A stretch of 64,000 nt of DNA from Aplectana chamaeleonis (taxonomy: Eukaryota > Nematoda > Chromadorea > Rhabditida > Cosmocercidae). Positions 63,592-64,000 of the stretch are shown here, one piece after another. The stretch covers positions 1-64,000 of the forward strand of contig JAPDOI010000378.1 in assembly GCA_029168955.1 (NCBI GenBank). The letters run 5' to 3'. A program made the translations under genes and the position numbers. Under the pieces are notes generated by a model, which did no database searches, was not told where the DNA came from, and saw only the letters and a program-made list of their open reading frames with translations. The first letter of the stretch is position 1. Each line of letters opens with the position of its first letter.

Positions 63592-64000
63592 TTAAAGGCA
63601 GTGTCTACGATGAAAACCATGTCTGATTTTTTGGTTGAGATCGGCAGCTGCGGGGCCTAGCACAACCCTAACGTTGAAAAAACTAAGAAAAATGAGCTCG
63701 GAACGGTCCCCTACGGCCCCAAAGTTACACACCCGTCAGCTCGTCACACCCCAGGTGCACTTTCCACGCCCAACGACGTGAAAAAATGAATGCTCGAGAT
63801 TGTGAGATGAGCGATGGTTTCCGACCAATAGCCCCGTTCTTTTCTTCATTCTTAACTTCTCTCTTTACTCAGGTCAGCTCGCATACATCGGCTGCAAAAG
63901 ACGGAAGTTACAAGCCTCGGACAACTCGTCCACCATGCTCTCCTAGCTCAATTTTTGAGGGACCATAACTCCGTTCCTGGAAGGTCTTGTACGATTCCAA
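63592..64000 (-). mobile_element. TIR element family A, copy A11 (runs off the window)
   Basis: It starts TTAAAGGCAGTGTCTACG with the second-type half (CACGCCCAACGACGTG), followed by the inverted conserved half (TTACAAGCCTCGGACAACTC, TTTTGAGGGACCATAACTCC). The window ends before the final TIR. Confidence 0.85.

Overview
The window reads as repeat-dense, gene-poor DNA from a metazoan nuclear genome. It is most likely a nematode of the strongylid/hookworm type. That placement rests on two decayed LINE retrotransposons whose peptides I recognise as the kind common in hookworm assemblies, on a Penelope-like remnant, and on very many small terminal-inverted-repeat (TIR) elements and minisatellites. 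It is an inference, not a proof. I see no bacterial operon structure, tRNA, rRNA, spliced-leader RNA, CRISPR array or convincing host exon set. Almost every open frame of 60-200 codons is short, lacks a recognisable domain, or lies over a tandem repeat.

Layout. Positions 1-13,677 hold a macro-repeat: unit 1 at 417-6554, unit 2 at 6555-11595, and unit 3, truncated, at 11596-13677. Each full unit contains two 22-bp minisatellite arrays around an AT-rich core, a 41-bp minisatellite split by a ~1-kb TIR element that carries a second TIR element, a ~150-bp end domain, and a ~1.5-kb flank with its own small TIR element. In unit 1 the outer edges (84-230 and 4825-4970) are inverted copies of each other. 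Unit 3 carries an extra TIR insertion (12713-13294) absent at the matching sites of units 1 and 2.

Positions 13,700-26,400 are a patchwork of short hairpin or TIR elements, an exact 233-bp direct duplication (14814/15434) and dispersed repeats. Positions 26,435-29,134 hold a 5'-truncated LINE pseudogene interrupted by a back-to-back pair of TIR elements. Positions 29,770-32,670 carry minisatellites of 22 and ~42 bp and a hairpin TIR element. Positions 33,800-42,800 carry more TIR elements, a ~118-bp repeat family, and a second copy of the 16.9-kb dispersed repeat with a TIR element inserted in it. Positions 43,566-45,269 are a second LINE remnant on the minus strand, cut by a small TIR element. 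Positions 45,664-46,726 are two Penelope-like 3' ends in head-to-head orientation, with hammerhead-like motifs. Positions 47,000-64,000 hold further TIR elements, a 125-bp higher-order array built from a 21-bp repeat (57.1-58.0 kb, related array at 62.3-62.6 kb), and another 41-42-bp minisatellite (60.9-61.3 kb).

How the parts relate. One TIR superfamily, with termini close to TTAAAGGCAGTGTTCACG, accounts for eleven copies and links most of the window. Its left half is conserved and its right half comes in several versions. One insertion shows directly that it targets TA. The 41-42-bp minisatellites at four places share a core and look like one old family. Nothing here forms a metabolic or regulatory gene system; the biology is that of mobile elements and satellites.
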